A stretch of DNA of 21,053 nucleotides from Nautiliaceae bacterium (GTDB lineage: Bacteria; Campylobacterota; Campylobacteria; Campylobacterales; Nautiliaceae). The notes under the pieces were generated by a model that saw only the letters and a program-made list of their open reading frames with translations, had not been told where the DNA came from and did not search any database. Location: positions 1 through 21,053 of the forward strand of contig JAMOSM010000002.1 of NCBI GenBank assembly GCA_027063075.1, read 5' to 3'. The position numbers and the translations under genes were made by a program. This document shows, one piece after another, positions 1 through 10,022 of this stretch; position 1 is the first letter of the stretch, and each line of letters starts with the position of its first letter.

Positions 1-616
1 TAACAAAATAAGGCTCATCCATCTGAATTGTAACGTCTGGATTAAGTTCTTTTAGTTTTGCAATTATTTCTTTATAAACAGGAATTAATTTTTCGATAAT
101 CGCTTTTTCATCTCCATTTACGATTTTAGAAAGTTTTACGTAAGTAATCGGTCCTATGATATTAACTTTTGGTTCAATTCCAAGTTCTTTAGCTTCGTTG
201 TATTCAAGAATTATTTTTTCAATATTTGGTTTAAACTCCATATCAATATCAAGTTCTGGAACAATATAGTGATAGTTTGTATTAAACCATTTTGTCATTT
301 CCATGGCTTTATGGTCTTTATCACCTCTTGCCATAGCAAAGTATCTGTCCATACAGTTTTCGATATCTTTATATCTTTCAGGTACAGCATTTAACATAAC
401 AGTCATATCCAGCATGTTGTCGTAAAAACTGAAATCATTTACGCTAATCATATCAATACCAGCGTTTTTTTGATAAGTTAAGTGTCTTTTTCTTAAGTCA
501 CTTGCAGTTTTTTTAAGTTCATCTTGAGTAATTTTACCGCTCCAGTAGCTTTCTAACGCTTTTTTAAGCTCTCTTTGCTCACCGATTCTTGGGAAGCCCA
601 CTACATATGTTGCCAT
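1..616 (-). CDS. metE: 5-methyltetrahydropteroyltriglutamate-homocysteine methyltransferase (N-terminal part)
   Basis: Cobalamin-independent methionine synthase. It moves the methyl group of 5-methyl-tetrahydrofolate triglutamate directly to homocysteine, the last step of methionine synthesis in the cytoplasm. Reading leftward from ATG at 616, the protein begins MATYVVGFPRIGEQRELKKA and later has WSGKI, the family signature MTKWFNTNYHYIVPE, and DEPYFV near the window edge. These match the N-terminal half of E. coli MetE closely. About 205 codons are inside the window; the family is usually about 750 residues, so the zinc-binding catalytic C-terminal half lies outside. The start is supported by AAAAAAGGA five bases upstream of the ATG. 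It has its own extended -10 promoter in the 44-base gap behind the upstream secreted-protein gene, so it is probably transcribed independently as well as by read-through. I see no riboswitch in the very short leader. Confidence 0.97.
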   Translation of the reverse strand, partial: MATYVVGFPRIGEQRELKKALESYWSGKITQDELKKTASDLRKRHLTYQKNAGIDMISVNDFSFYDNMLDMTVMLNAVPERYKDIENCMDRYFAMARGDKDHKAMEMTKWFNTNYHYIVPELDIDMEFKPNIEKIILEYNEAKELGIEPKVNIIGPITYVKLSKIVNGDEKAIIEKLIPVYKEIIAKLKELNPDVTIQMDEPYFV

Positions 617-636
617 TTGTATCCTTTTTTGCCGAA

Positions 637-645
637 ATTATATCA
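637..645 (-). promoter_or_regulatory. extended -10 promoter of metE
   Basis: On the minus strand this reads TGATATAAT, an exact TGnTATAAT extended -10. It is followed by TTTCGGCAAAAAAGG, which gives a leader of only about 15-20 bases before the metE ATG. No clear -35 box is visible, which is usual for sigma-70 promoters in Campylobacterota. The same core with TTTCGGTAAAAAGG occurs in front of the gene starting at 6321. Confidence 0.65.
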
Positions 646-660
646 AAATAAAATTAAAAG

Positions 661-1809
661 TCATTCAATGGGTTTAAAAGCTCCGTTTATTATCTGATAC
701 AGTTTTGTTTTATAGTTTATTTGGTTATTAAAAATGTAAAGGTTAAAATCATTCATATAAAATTCATCAGAACTTGTAATTTGATTGTATATTTTGTTTA
801 ATAAAACAGATGTTGAATAATTGAGCCAGTTATATTTTATATCGCTGTCTAATAAAAGATTTACATCTTCTATTATAACCGGAACTTTGGTTATTGAATT
901 TGCAATTAAAAGTTTTTCAATATCTTCTGGCTGGGTAATTTCAATTAAAAGAGGATTATAGTCAATTTGGGTTGTTAGCTGAAGTTTTGTGTCTATGTTT
1001 TTTGCCGTAATGTTTGATAAAACCTGAGCCGTTTTTCCGGCTGTAGTATTAAAAAATATAAATGAATTGTTTAACTCATTGTAATTTATATAAGGATAAT
1101 CAAAAGGGGTTATACTTAAATTTAATTCATTTTCATATTTAAAAAGTGTATTTGAGATTTGTGTATTTTCGTTTATTGCTACGGCTTTATCATCATCTAT
1201 ATAGAAGCTTAATTTTTCAATCTGATTTTGAAAATCAATTCCTCCAAAATAGATATTAGTTGTATTTATGTCGCTAAAGTCTTTTTTATTATAAAGAGGT
1301 ACGTAAAAAGTTGAATTAAACTCTTTTAAGGATTTTATATAATTTTTGTCTGTTACATAAACTAAAATATCTGAATAGTTATTTGAAATTTCGCTTAGAT
1401 TAGTATCTTTTGGAAAAACTTTAAATGAAAATTCTATATCTTTATTTAAAAAATAAGCGTTTATTGAATTTAAAATGCTTGGAATAAATTTAAAAAGTTT
1501 TTGTTTATCTATAATAACTGCAAGTGTTAATGAGGGTTTTATTGAAACAAATTCCTCATCTAATATTATTGTCTCTTCTTGTGGTTTTGGAGGAAGCGGA
1601 ATTTTTGAGATTGTTGGTATTTTTGATATCGTTATTTTTGTCAGGTTTTGTTCTGTGTTATTCGTTTCAATGCTAATATTTTTTTCATCTGCAATTATAG
1701 TGGTGTTTGTTTGAGGAGGGGAAGTGACTTCGTCAAAAGGGGTTTGAAATATCAAGACATCTTCTGCAAAAAGCAGGTTAAAAATAAAAATTAAAAATAT
1801 TTTCCTCAT
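661..1809 (-). CDS. secreted periplasmic protein of unknown function, rich in N-glycosylation sequons
   Basis: I do not recognise the family. The protein has 382 residues. Residues 1-15 (MRKIFLIFIFNLLFA) form a signal peptide with probable cleavage before E16. Residues about 18-95 are a Pro/Thr/Asn-rich linker that includes a tandem TISKIP repeat. Residues about 95-382 look like a mixed alpha/beta folded domain (SLTLAVIIDKQ, then alternating strands and helices). Loosely this recalls a type 1 periplasmic-binding fold, but that is only an impression. Eight D/E-x-N-x-S/T motifs centre on N44, N50, N55, N137, N165, N182, N230 and N247, the acceptor pattern of the Campylobacter oligosaccharyltransferase PglB. 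The start ATG overlaps the stop of the upstream uracil-DNA glycosylase gene by four bases (ATGA), so translation is probably coupled. It is the last gene of the run that begins at 6321. Confidence 0.8.
   Translation of the reverse strand: MRKIFLIFIFNLLFAEDVLIFQTPFDEVTSPPQTNTTIIADEKNISIETNNTEQNLTKITISKIPTISKIPLPPKPQEETIILDEEFVSIKPSLTLAVIIDKQKLFKFIPSILNSINAYFLNKDIEFSFKVFPKDTNLSEISNNYSDILVYVTDKNYIKSLKEFNSTFYVPLYNKKDFSDINTTNIYFGGIDFQNQIEKLSFYIDDDKAVAINENTQISNTLFKYENELNLSITPFDYPYINYNELNNSFIFFNTTAGKTAQVLSNITAKNIDTKLQLTTQIDYNPLLIEITQPEDIEKLLIANSITKVPVIIEDVNLLLDSDIKYNWLNYSTSVLLNKIYNQITSSDEFYMNDFNLYIFNNQINYKTKLYQIINGAFKPIE
1597..1632 (-). repeat. tandem 18-base repeat inside the secreted-protein gene
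   Basis: Two adjacent 18-base units encode TISKIP-TISKIP (residues 60-71 region) in the proline-rich linker. The units differ at third positions (ATA/ATC, ATA/ATT, CCA/CCG), so the duplication is not recent. It lengthens the flexible linker between the signal peptide and the folded domain. Confidence 0.6.
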
Positions 1810-2450
1810 AACATACTCTTTATAAGCAAAAAGTCTTTGTATGCTTCTTTTTTTGCGCTTGGGTTTCTAAGTAGAAAACTTGGATGGTATGTCGGTATCA
1901 CTTTTTTTCCTTTATATTCAAAAATTTGACCTCTTACTTTACTGATTGGTGTATGTGTATTTAAAAGATACATAAATGCCGTTTTGCCAAGACATACTAA
2001 AATCTCAGGATTTATTATATCAATTTGTTTTAACAAATAGGGTTTGCAGGTTTCTGCTTCTTCAATAGTAGGTACTCTGTTGTTTGGCGGACGGCATTTT
2101 ACAATGTTTGAAATATAAACATCGTCTCTGTTTAATTTTAACACATTTTCAATAATTTTTGTAAGGAGTTTTCCTGCCCTTCCTACAAAAGGTCTTCCTG
2201 TTTTATCTTCCATTTCTCCTGGTGCTTCTCCTATAAACATAATTTTAGCATTTGGATTACCTTCTCCAAAGACAACATTTGTACGGGTTTTACTTAAATC
2301 GCAAAGGGTGCAGTTTTTACATATTTTTTCAAGTTCTTTTAATTCATCTGGCATTTTTATCTCTTTATCTTCGCTGCTAAATCCTTCAAAATATTCCACT
2401 CCGGCTTCTTTTAGTTTATACAGGTGTTTGAGTTTGATTAAGTTCTTCAT
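1806..2450 (-). CDS. uracil-DNA glycosylase, family 4 (4Fe-4S)
   Basis: Removes uracil from DNA to begin base-excision repair after cytosine deamination. The 214-residue protein carries the family 4 motifs: GEAPGE at residues 74-79, the loop TGRPFVGRAGKLL at 84-96, and the leucine-loop motif HPSFLL starting at H189. Four cysteines (C47, C50, C119, C135) have the CxxC...C-x15-C spacing of the iron-sulfur ligands in the Thermotoga maritima enzyme. The first 40 residues (MKNLIKLKHLYKLKEAGVEY) form a helical N-terminal extension that I believe is common in Campylobacterota homologues. The start at 2450 overlaps the end of the MscS gene by 35 bases; GGAGGA lies just upstream of the ATG with an unusually short spacing of 2-3 bases. 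A later start would lose the extension but leave the catalytic domain intact. Confidence 0.95.
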   Translation of the reverse strand: MKNLIKLKHLYKLKEAGVEYFEGFSSEDKEIKMPDELKELEKICKNCTLCDLSKTRTNVVFGEGNPNAKIMFIGEAPGEMEDKTGRPFVGRAGKLLTKIIENVLKLNRDDVYISNIVKCRPPNNRVPTIEEAETCKPYLLKQIDIINPEILVCLGKTAFMYLLNTHTPISKVRGQIFEYKGKKVIPTYHPSFLLRNPSAKKEAYKDFLLIKSML

Positions 2451-3906
2451 GGTCCTCCATTTTTATTTTTCCGTTAATTGAATAAGTAGGATATGCTATT
2501 TTTATATCTTCTTCTTTTAAAAACGCATCAAGAATTTCAGAAGAGATGGTGCTTCTTAAGTTTAGAGTCGCATAATTGTTTAGATACCAGCAGCTTATTG
2601 TAATTCCGTTTTCACTTATAAATGTATAAACTCTTGGTTCTACATTTGCATTTCTTATATGGTAATGGGCTCTGAGTTTTTGAATTCTTTTTTTGGTAAT
2701 TTCCGTATAACCTTTTGAATATTTATTTACTATCTCTTTTGCAAGATATACTGCTTTTTTGTAATTACTATCAAATGTTATTGTTATATCAATACCATCC
2801 CATACAGTTGAGAGTCCGTGGTGAGTATAATTAAAAATAGGGTTTGTAAAAACTACGTTGTTTGGAATAAATACAACCCTTCCAGCACGTCTGTTGTAAA
2901 GATAGGTTGTAAGGGTTACGTCTTCATAAATGACTATTTTTGTAAGGGTAATATCTATTACATCTCCTACAATTTTTACCTGTCCGTTTTGAAGATATAT
3001 TTTTATCCTATCACCTACTTTAAAATTACCGCTTGTCATTATTACAATCCATCCGAAAATATTCATAAACCAGTCTTTCATAGCAATTGCAATACCTGCT
3101 GATGCAAAACCTAAGATGGTAATTAAATAAGTGGCGTTATTGATGTAAAAAAATGAAATTATTAAAATTATTACAGTTATATTTATAAAGTTTAAAATTT
3201 TATTTATTATATAAATGCTTTCGTCTTTTACATATTTTCTTACAGCTATTTTAATTAAGGTGAAAATAAAAATACTTATGGCAATGAATACTGCTAAATA
3301 TATAAGCTTATTTATCTCTTTTTGTATTTTTTCATTTACTTTTTGAATATAAATTTCCGCCTGGGTTTTTATTGTATTGATTTTTGTTTTATAAATATTG
3401 TTTATTGTTTCAAAATCTTTTAAAAGTTTTTCAAGGTCTTTGTCTTTTATTCCTTTTTGTTCTTTCAATTTTTTAAGTTTTAACAGTTCTAAGTATGTAT
3501 TGTAAAAGTGGTTATAATACTCTTCGTTTTGTTTTATTATGTTTTTTATCTCTTTTTCATAGTTTAAGGCTGTAAAAATATTAAAAGGGTTGTTAATCTC
3601 CGGCGGTTTTGGAAGTGTTTTTATTTTTATAATGCTTTCAAAAATGTTTTTGTTGTTTTTTAAAAGTTCAAGTTCTGTTTTTATGCTAAGCAGTTTGTCT
3701 TTATATTTTTGAGGATTATATCTTGCAAGGCGTGAATATTTTTTGTAATCTTCTTCTAATTTTTTGTATTTTAGATATGTCTGATAGTTTATATAAAATT
3801 CATTTTTTGAGAGGTTTTTTGATATCTCTGATATACTGTTTTCTAAGCTTATATTATTTTCCGCAAATGCAAAAAAGAAAAAAATAAAAACTAAAAAAAC
3901 TCTCAA
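2416..3906 (-). CDS. MscS-family mechanosensitive channel
   Basis: A small-conductance mechanosensitive channel-type protein of the inner membrane, releasing solutes on osmotic downshock. It has 496 residues. Residues 1-15 are a signal peptide (FFFFAFA before E16). Residues about 20-198 are a charged, helical, probably coiled-coil periplasmic domain. Membrane segments lie near 203-222, 237-255 and 259-290. The last is the pore-lining helix GFASAGIAIAMKDWFMN followed by GNFKVGDRI, the MscS core signature. The C-terminal vestibule domain contains FIPNNVVFTNPIFNYT. Its position after aroB matches H. pylori HP0284. The start overlaps the aroB stop by four bases. One acidic N-glycosylation sequon (ENNIS, N18) sits just after the signal peptide. 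Confidence 0.93.
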   Translation of the reverse strand: MRVFLVFIFFFFAFAENNISLENSISEISKNLSKNEFYINYQTYLKYKKLEEDYKKYSRLARYNPQKYKDKLLSIKTELELLKNNKNIFESIIKIKTLPKPPEINNPFNIFTALNYEKEIKNIIKQNEEYYNHFYNTYLELLKLKKLKEQKGIKDKDLEKLLKDFETINNIYKTKINTIKTQAEIYIQKVNEKIQKEINKLIYLAVFIAISIFIFTLIKIAVRKYVKDESIYIINKILNFINITVIILIISFFYINNATYLITILGFASAGIAIAMKDWFMNIFGWIVIMTSGNFKVGDRIKIYLQNGQVKIVGDVIDITLTKIVIYEDVTLTTYLYNRRAGRVVFIPNNVVFTNPIFNYTHHGLSTVWDGIDITITFDSNYKKAVYLAKEIVNKYSKGYTEITKKRIQKLRAHYHIRNANVEPRVYTFISENGITISCWYLNNYATLNLRSTISSEILDAFLKEEDIKIAYPTYSINGKIKMEDHEELNQTQTPV

Positions 3907-4925
3907 CTAAACTTCCTTAAAACATTTAATACTTTTTCTTTGTCTATGTTTTTTACAATTTTATATTGTCCTATTTTTTCGGGAATTATAAATTTAATGT
4001 TATTATCGAGTGTTTTTTTATCTAAAAAGAAATGTTCATAAAACTCTTTAGGGTTTTTTACTTTAAATTCTGTTGGGAGATTGTATTTTTTTAGTGTTTC
4101 TTTTATTTCTTTAGCTTCTTGTTCGTTTAAAAAACCAAGTTCGCGGGAGAGTTCATTTGCCATTACCATACCTATTGCCACAGCTTCTCCGTGAAGGTAT
4201 TTTTTGTAATTTGTCAGGTTTTCTATAACGTGTCCGAAAGTATGTCCGTAATTTAGTACGCTTCTTATGCCTTTTTCTTTTTCATCCTGACTTACTACCT
4301 CAGCTTTAAGTTCAACCGCTCTTTTAATCATCTCTTCAAGAGTTAAATTCCCATTTTTTATATCTTCAAAAAACTTTTTATCAAACATTACAGCCATTTT
4401 TATAATTTCTGCCATTCCTGCTGCAAATTCTCTTTTTTCAAGTGTTTTTAAAAAATGGGTGTCTATATATACGACTTCTGGCTGATAAAATGTTCCAATT
4501 AGGTTTTTTCCGTATTTGTTGTTAATCCCTGTTTTTCCTCCAACAGAGCTATCCACCATAGAAAGAAGGGTTGTTGGGATTTGAATAAATTTTACCCCTC
4601 TTAAGAAGATACTTGCTATAAAACCTGTCATATCCCCTATAACTCCTCCGCCAAATGCAATAAGGGTTGAGTTTCTGTCAAATTTTGCATCAAAAAGTCT
4701 ATCAAGTGCATATTCAACACTTTGAAAATTTTTATACTCTTCTCCGTCTGGCAGTGTGATTATCTGGAGTTCAGGGGCTTTTAATTTGTTTAAAAGATAA
4801 TTTATATGAAGTCCGCTGACTTTTGGATTTGTAATAATGGCTACTTTTGAATCTATTTTTATTTCTGGCAAAGTTCTTATTAAAATATCATAAGTTTTGT
4901 TTGGAGTATTAACCGTTACTTTCAT
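3903..4925 (-). CDS. aroB: 3-dehydroquinate synthase
   Basis: Second enzyme of the shikimate pathway; it converts DAHP to 3-dehydroquinate using NAD+ and a divalent metal, in the cytoplasm. Numbering from the first possible ATG at 4931, the NAD-binding GGGVIGDMTGFIAS is at 94-107 and IPTTLLSMVDSSVGGKTGIN at 118-137. The metal ligands fit E175 (AGMAEIIK), H230 (LNYGHTFGHVIE) and H247 (LHGEAVAIGM). Length is normal for the family. I chose ATG at 4925 (MKVTVNTPNKTYD) because AAGGA lies five bases before it, whereas the ATG two codons earlier overlaps that AAGGA. It overlaps the end of the upstream COG3400-type gene by 17 bases, so translational coupling is likely. The neighbour order matches H. 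pylori HP0282-HP0284. Confidence 0.97.
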   Translation of the reverse strand: MKVTVNTPNKTYDILIRTLPEIKIDSKVAIITNPKVSGLHINYLLNKLKAPELQIITLPDGEEYKNFQSVEYALDRLFDAKFDRNSTLIAFGGGVIGDMTGFIASIFLRGVKFIQIPTTLLSMVDSSVGGKTGINNKYGKNLIGTFYQPEVVYIDTHFLKTLEKREFAAGMAEIIKMAVMFDKKFFEDIKNGNLTLEEMIKRAVELKAEVVSQDEKEKGIRSVLNYGHTFGHVIENLTNYKKYLHGEAVAIGMVMANELSRELGFLNEQEAKEIKETLKKYNLPTEFKVKNPKEFYEHFFLDKKTLDNNIKFIIPEKIGQYKIVKNIDKEKVLNVLRKFS

Positions 4926-6321
4926 TGTCATCCTTTATAGGTATTAAAAACTGGTTAAATTTATCAAGAAGCAGATAAGACTCTTCTATTTTTGGAAAAA
5001 GATATTCAAAAACTTTGGCTCTTGGGACTTTTGCAAGAGCTTCTATTAAACAGATGTTTTGTTCTTTTTTAAGTAGAATTATAGGATTTTCTTTTGAATT
5101 TATAAACTCTATTTTTGTAAAATTGAAACTTTTTGCCAAATTTCTTAAATATTCTATTATCTCATCGTGTGACTCTTCGGGGTCTATATTATAAAATTTA
5201 ATTGTAAGGTTTAGCTGATAGGATAGGTCAAAAATTACCGGAGCTATTTTGGTGATATATTTGTCATTTAAAATTACACTTAGGGCTTTACATTTTTTAA
5301 TTGACTCCTCGCCCATTTTTAAAAGCGGTTTTTTAAGTTCAAAAAAAGTTTTTTTGTATTTATAAAAGAATTTTGTATTTGTAATTATAAGTCCTATATT
5401 TACAAATTTTTTAATATCGTTTTGAAGGGTTTTTTTATAATCGTGGGAGTAGTAATCTGTTAATATGTCAATGTGTGAAAATTTATAAAGTTTATGTATC
5501 TTTGATGTAAGTGATGGATTTATAATTCTTATTATCAGTTTTTTGTTTTTAAGTTTTCTGTGTAAAAAAAGAGCGGCTTTTAAAAGTTTTGATATATCTT
5601 TTTTTTCCATATTTTTCATATCTAGCAGAAGATAAATATTTTCCCCGTAAGGTTTAGGAAATGCCCCTATATTGTTTTTTATCTGATTAAAAAGTTCTTT
5701 TAACTTTTGAGGGTTTCCTATTAAAATTAATTTGTCATTAGGTAGGATTAAAGCATCTTTTGTATCTGTTTTTACTTGATTGTTTCTGTAAATTGCCGCT
5801 ACTTTTACATTGTATCTGTCAAAAATGGATGTCAGTTTATATGCAAAAGGAGAGTGGGGCGGGATTTCCACTTCTAATATTTCCCCTTCTCCAAAGCCTA
5901 TATCCCTTGCGTATAGAGGAACTCCAGGTAAGAAATCTATTATTTTGTTTGTAATAATTTCTGGGACGTCTATTATTTCTATATGATTTATATCCGGGGT
6001 TTGAAAATCCATCCAAAATTTTACAAAAAGAATAGGGGTTTTATAATGTTTTACTTTTTTTAATAAAAATTCGGCTTCATGTTTGTTTTTTGTAAAGATG
6101 ATTATTTTATTAAAGTCTTTTCTAAGAAGGTGTCTGTAAAGCTCAAATGCAAAAAAATTTATTTTATAAAAAAACAGGTTTTCTTTTTCTTCAAACCCGT
6201 CTTTAATTTCGTCATCTTCGTAAATTATATGAAACTCAGCTAGATTAAGATGATTTTCGGTTATTTTTTTTATTAACAAAACCGCTTCTTTTGCCCCGGC
6301 AAATATAAGTATTTTGTTCAA
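4909..6321 (-). CDS. COG3400-type TrkA-N/RCK_C-domain protein
   Basis: A 470-residue cytoplasmic protein found next to aroB in Campylobacterota (compare H. pylori HP0282). The N-terminus (MNKILIFAGAKEAVLLIKKI) resembles a TrkA-N Rossmann start, but the glycine-rich nucleotide loop is degenerate (AGAKEA). Residues about 145-212 look like an RCK_C (TrkA-C) ligand-binding domain: EILEVEIPPHSPFAYKL, then LPNDKLILIGNPQKLKEL. The remaining C-terminal half alternates strands and helices and is not familiar to me. No transmembrane segment is visible. RCK modules usually gate potassium channels or transporters in response to NAD(H), ATP or cyclic di-AMP, so a role in ion control with the downstream MscS channel is possible but inferred. 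The start codon is TTG at 6321, chosen because AAAAAGG sits six bases upstream and a promoter immediately precedes it. Confidence 0.8.
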   Translation of the reverse strand: MNKILIFAGAKEAVLLIKKITENHLNLAEFHIIYEDDEIKDGFEEKENLFFYKINFFAFELYRHLLRKDFNKIIIFTKNKHEAEFLLKKVKHYKTPILFVKFWMDFQTPDINHIEIIDVPEIITNKIIDFLPGVPLYARDIGFGEGEILEVEIPPHSPFAYKLTSIFDRYNVKVAAIYRNNQVKTDTKDALILPNDKLILIGNPQKLKELFNQIKNNIGAFPKPYGENIYLLLDMKNMEKKDISKLLKAALFLHRKLKNKKLIIRIINPSLTSKIHKLYKFSHIDILTDYYSHDYKKTLQNDIKKFVNIGLIITNTKFFYKYKKTFFELKKPLLKMGEESIKKCKALSVILNDKYITKIAPVIFDLSYQLNLTIKFYNIDPEESHDEIIEYLRNLAKSFNFTKIEFINSKENPIILLKKEQNICLIEALAKVPRAKVFEYLFPKIEESYLLLDKFNQFLIPIKDDNESNG

Positions 6322-6340
6322 CTAAAGCCTTTTTACCGAA

Positions 6341-6349
6341 ATTATATCA
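6341..6349 (-). promoter_or_regulatory. extended -10 promoter of the COG3400-aroB-mscS operon
   Basis: The minus strand reads TGATATAAT, an exact extended -10, followed by TTTCGGTAAAAAGGC and a TTG start about 20 bases downstream. It forms one arm of an inverted repeat whose other arm is the tgt promoter. Confidence 0.65.
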
Positions 6350-6363
6350 TAGTTTTATTTTAG

Positions 6364-8598
<2,235 letters not shown>

Positions 8599-8599
<1 letters not shown>

Positions 8600-9423
8600 T
8601 ATGTCCTAAACCTTGTTGGAAGTTGTTTAAATTCAAGTTCTTTTTTGTGTTTGATTATTGTGCCGTTTTTGTCAAGTTCTACTTCAATGTATTTTTCTGC
8701 TCCCATATAATCTTGGGATATGAGTTTAATTTGTATTTTGTCTTTTTTTACTTTTATATCTCTTGGAGAGTCTTCCATTCCAAAATCGTAAAGTTTAGAC
8801 CATTTTATTTTATTGTTTTTTACAAAAACAACTAAAAGGTCTTCATCAGGGTGCTGTTCGCTTCCTATTATAATATAACCGCCGTTAAATTTTTTTATAA
8901 ATTTTGGAAGCTGATTTCCTTTTGCATTGAAAACTTTTAATTTTCCATCTTTATATATCTCTATATCGGCTCCGTTTTTATAAGTTGTAAGTACAATTGC
9001 GGGATTTTTTTCGTTTGTCATATCATTAGGGATATCAAACTTATTCCCTATTGCTTTTTTAGATTTTATATTTAGGTTTTCATCTAAAACAATTAAAACA
9101 GGCTGATTTTTTGTCTGGTCATATCCTAACAGATAAATGTTTTTTTCATCTGAAGACAACTTATGCCCTTCTATTAATTTGTTTATTACTTTTTTTTGTT
9201 TTAACTGATAATTTTTATCAAGTTTATAAATTGCAAGCCCATTACTATCAGGCATATAAAAATAGTAATTTTCTTTGATTTTTGTAAGAGCGTCTTTAGA
9301 AATGTTATAGGTTGATAATATTTTTTTATCCATTTCTCTTTCTTTTATTTTTTTATTTATCTCTGTGTTTTTGTTTGCACATCCTAAAAATAAAAAGGGG
9401 ATAATTAAAAATAACTTTTTCAT
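8599..9423 (-). CDS. lipoprotein, probable beta-propeller-like
   Basis: A 274-residue protein with a lipoprotein signal MKKLFLIIPFLFLGC. Lipidation would be at C15; the residue at -3 is Phe rather than the usual Leu. Residue +2 is Ala, so under the E. coli rule it would go to the outer membrane. The mature part has repeated strand-turn-strand units of the type YKLDKNYQLKQKKVI, IVLDENLNIKSKKAIG and VFVKNNKIKWSKLYDFG. These suggest an incomplete beta-propeller or quinoprotein-like fold, but I cannot name a family. One acidic N-glycosylation sequon (DKNGT, N253) is present. It lies eight bases after rsmD and abuts the PilZ gene. Any link between lipoprotein and PilZ function is only suggested by position. 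Confidence 0.8.
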
Positions 9424-9431
9424 TTTAGTTC

Positions 9432-10022
9432 CTATTCATAAAAAGTTACGGCGCTTTTGCCGAATTTTTTAGTTTTAATTTTTTTGTATTTACCAAGATG
9501 TTCTGGAAATTCGTAATCGCTTTGGTGTTCTATTAAAATTTTTTCAACATTCATTTTCGGAAGTTGTTTTATAAGGTTTTGGACTTTCTCATAAATATCT
9601 TCATAGCCTTTTCTTATTGCAAAAGGAGGATCAAAATAAAAAATTGCCCTGTCTTTCTCTCTTTTTAATCTTTCAATTACATCCCATATAGTCTCAAAAC
9701 TATCACCTACAATAATTTCGCATTTTTCTTTATCTTCTGGTTTTAGTGAATCTATATTTCTTTTTAAAACTTTTGCGGCTTCTGGATCTTTTTCAAGAAA
9801 ATATGCTTTTTTTGCACCCCTGCTGATTGCCTCAAGCCCTATGCTTCCAACTCCGCTAAATACTTCAACCCACGTAGAATCAGGAACTTCCCACTGAAGT
9901 GAGTTAAAAATTGCCTCTTTTAAAATCTGTTTTGTACTTCTTGTTGTCTCTTTTGTGTTCATAAAAAGTTTTTTGCCTCTGTATTTTCCGCCTATTATTT
10001 TTATGTTTCCTTTTTCCATCAT
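9432..10022 (-). CDS. rsmD: 16S rRNA (guanine-966-N2)-methyltransferase
   Basis: Methylates N2 of G966 in 16S rRNA during 30S assembly, using S-adenosylmethionine. The 196-residue protein shows the RsmD opening IIGGKYRGKKL, the RxTKQxLKEAIFNSL helix (RST...NSL, 28-42), SAM motif I VEVFSGVGSIGLEAISRGA (52-70), the acidic ELEKD-like FLEKD (75-79), and the catalytic DPPF at 131-134. The length is typical. The start at 10022 shares ATGA with the stop of the upstream small gene and has AAAGGA six bases upstream; a second ATG immediately follows and could also serve. Confidence 0.95.
   Translation of the reverse strand: MMEKGNIKIIGGKYRGKKLFMNTKETTRSTKQILKEAIFNSLQWEVPDSTWVEVFSGVGSIGLEAISRGAKKAYFLEKDPEAAKVLKRNIDSLKPEDKEKCEIIVGDSFETIWDVIERLKREKDRAIFYFDPPFAIRKGYEDIYEKVQNLIKQLPKMNVEKILIEHQSDYEFPEHLGKYKKIKTKKFGKSAVTFYE

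Noticed and set aside
617..660. Possible terminator or SAM riboswitch between the secreted-protein gene and metE
   Set aside because: The 44 bases form no hairpin with a U-tract and are too short for a riboswitch; they are filled by the metE promoter.
8623..8835. Plus-strand open frame rich in Phe and Tyr opposite the lipoprotein gene
   Set aside because: The aromatic-rich composition is what Lys-rich AT-rich genes give when read backwards; no ribosome-binding site is present.
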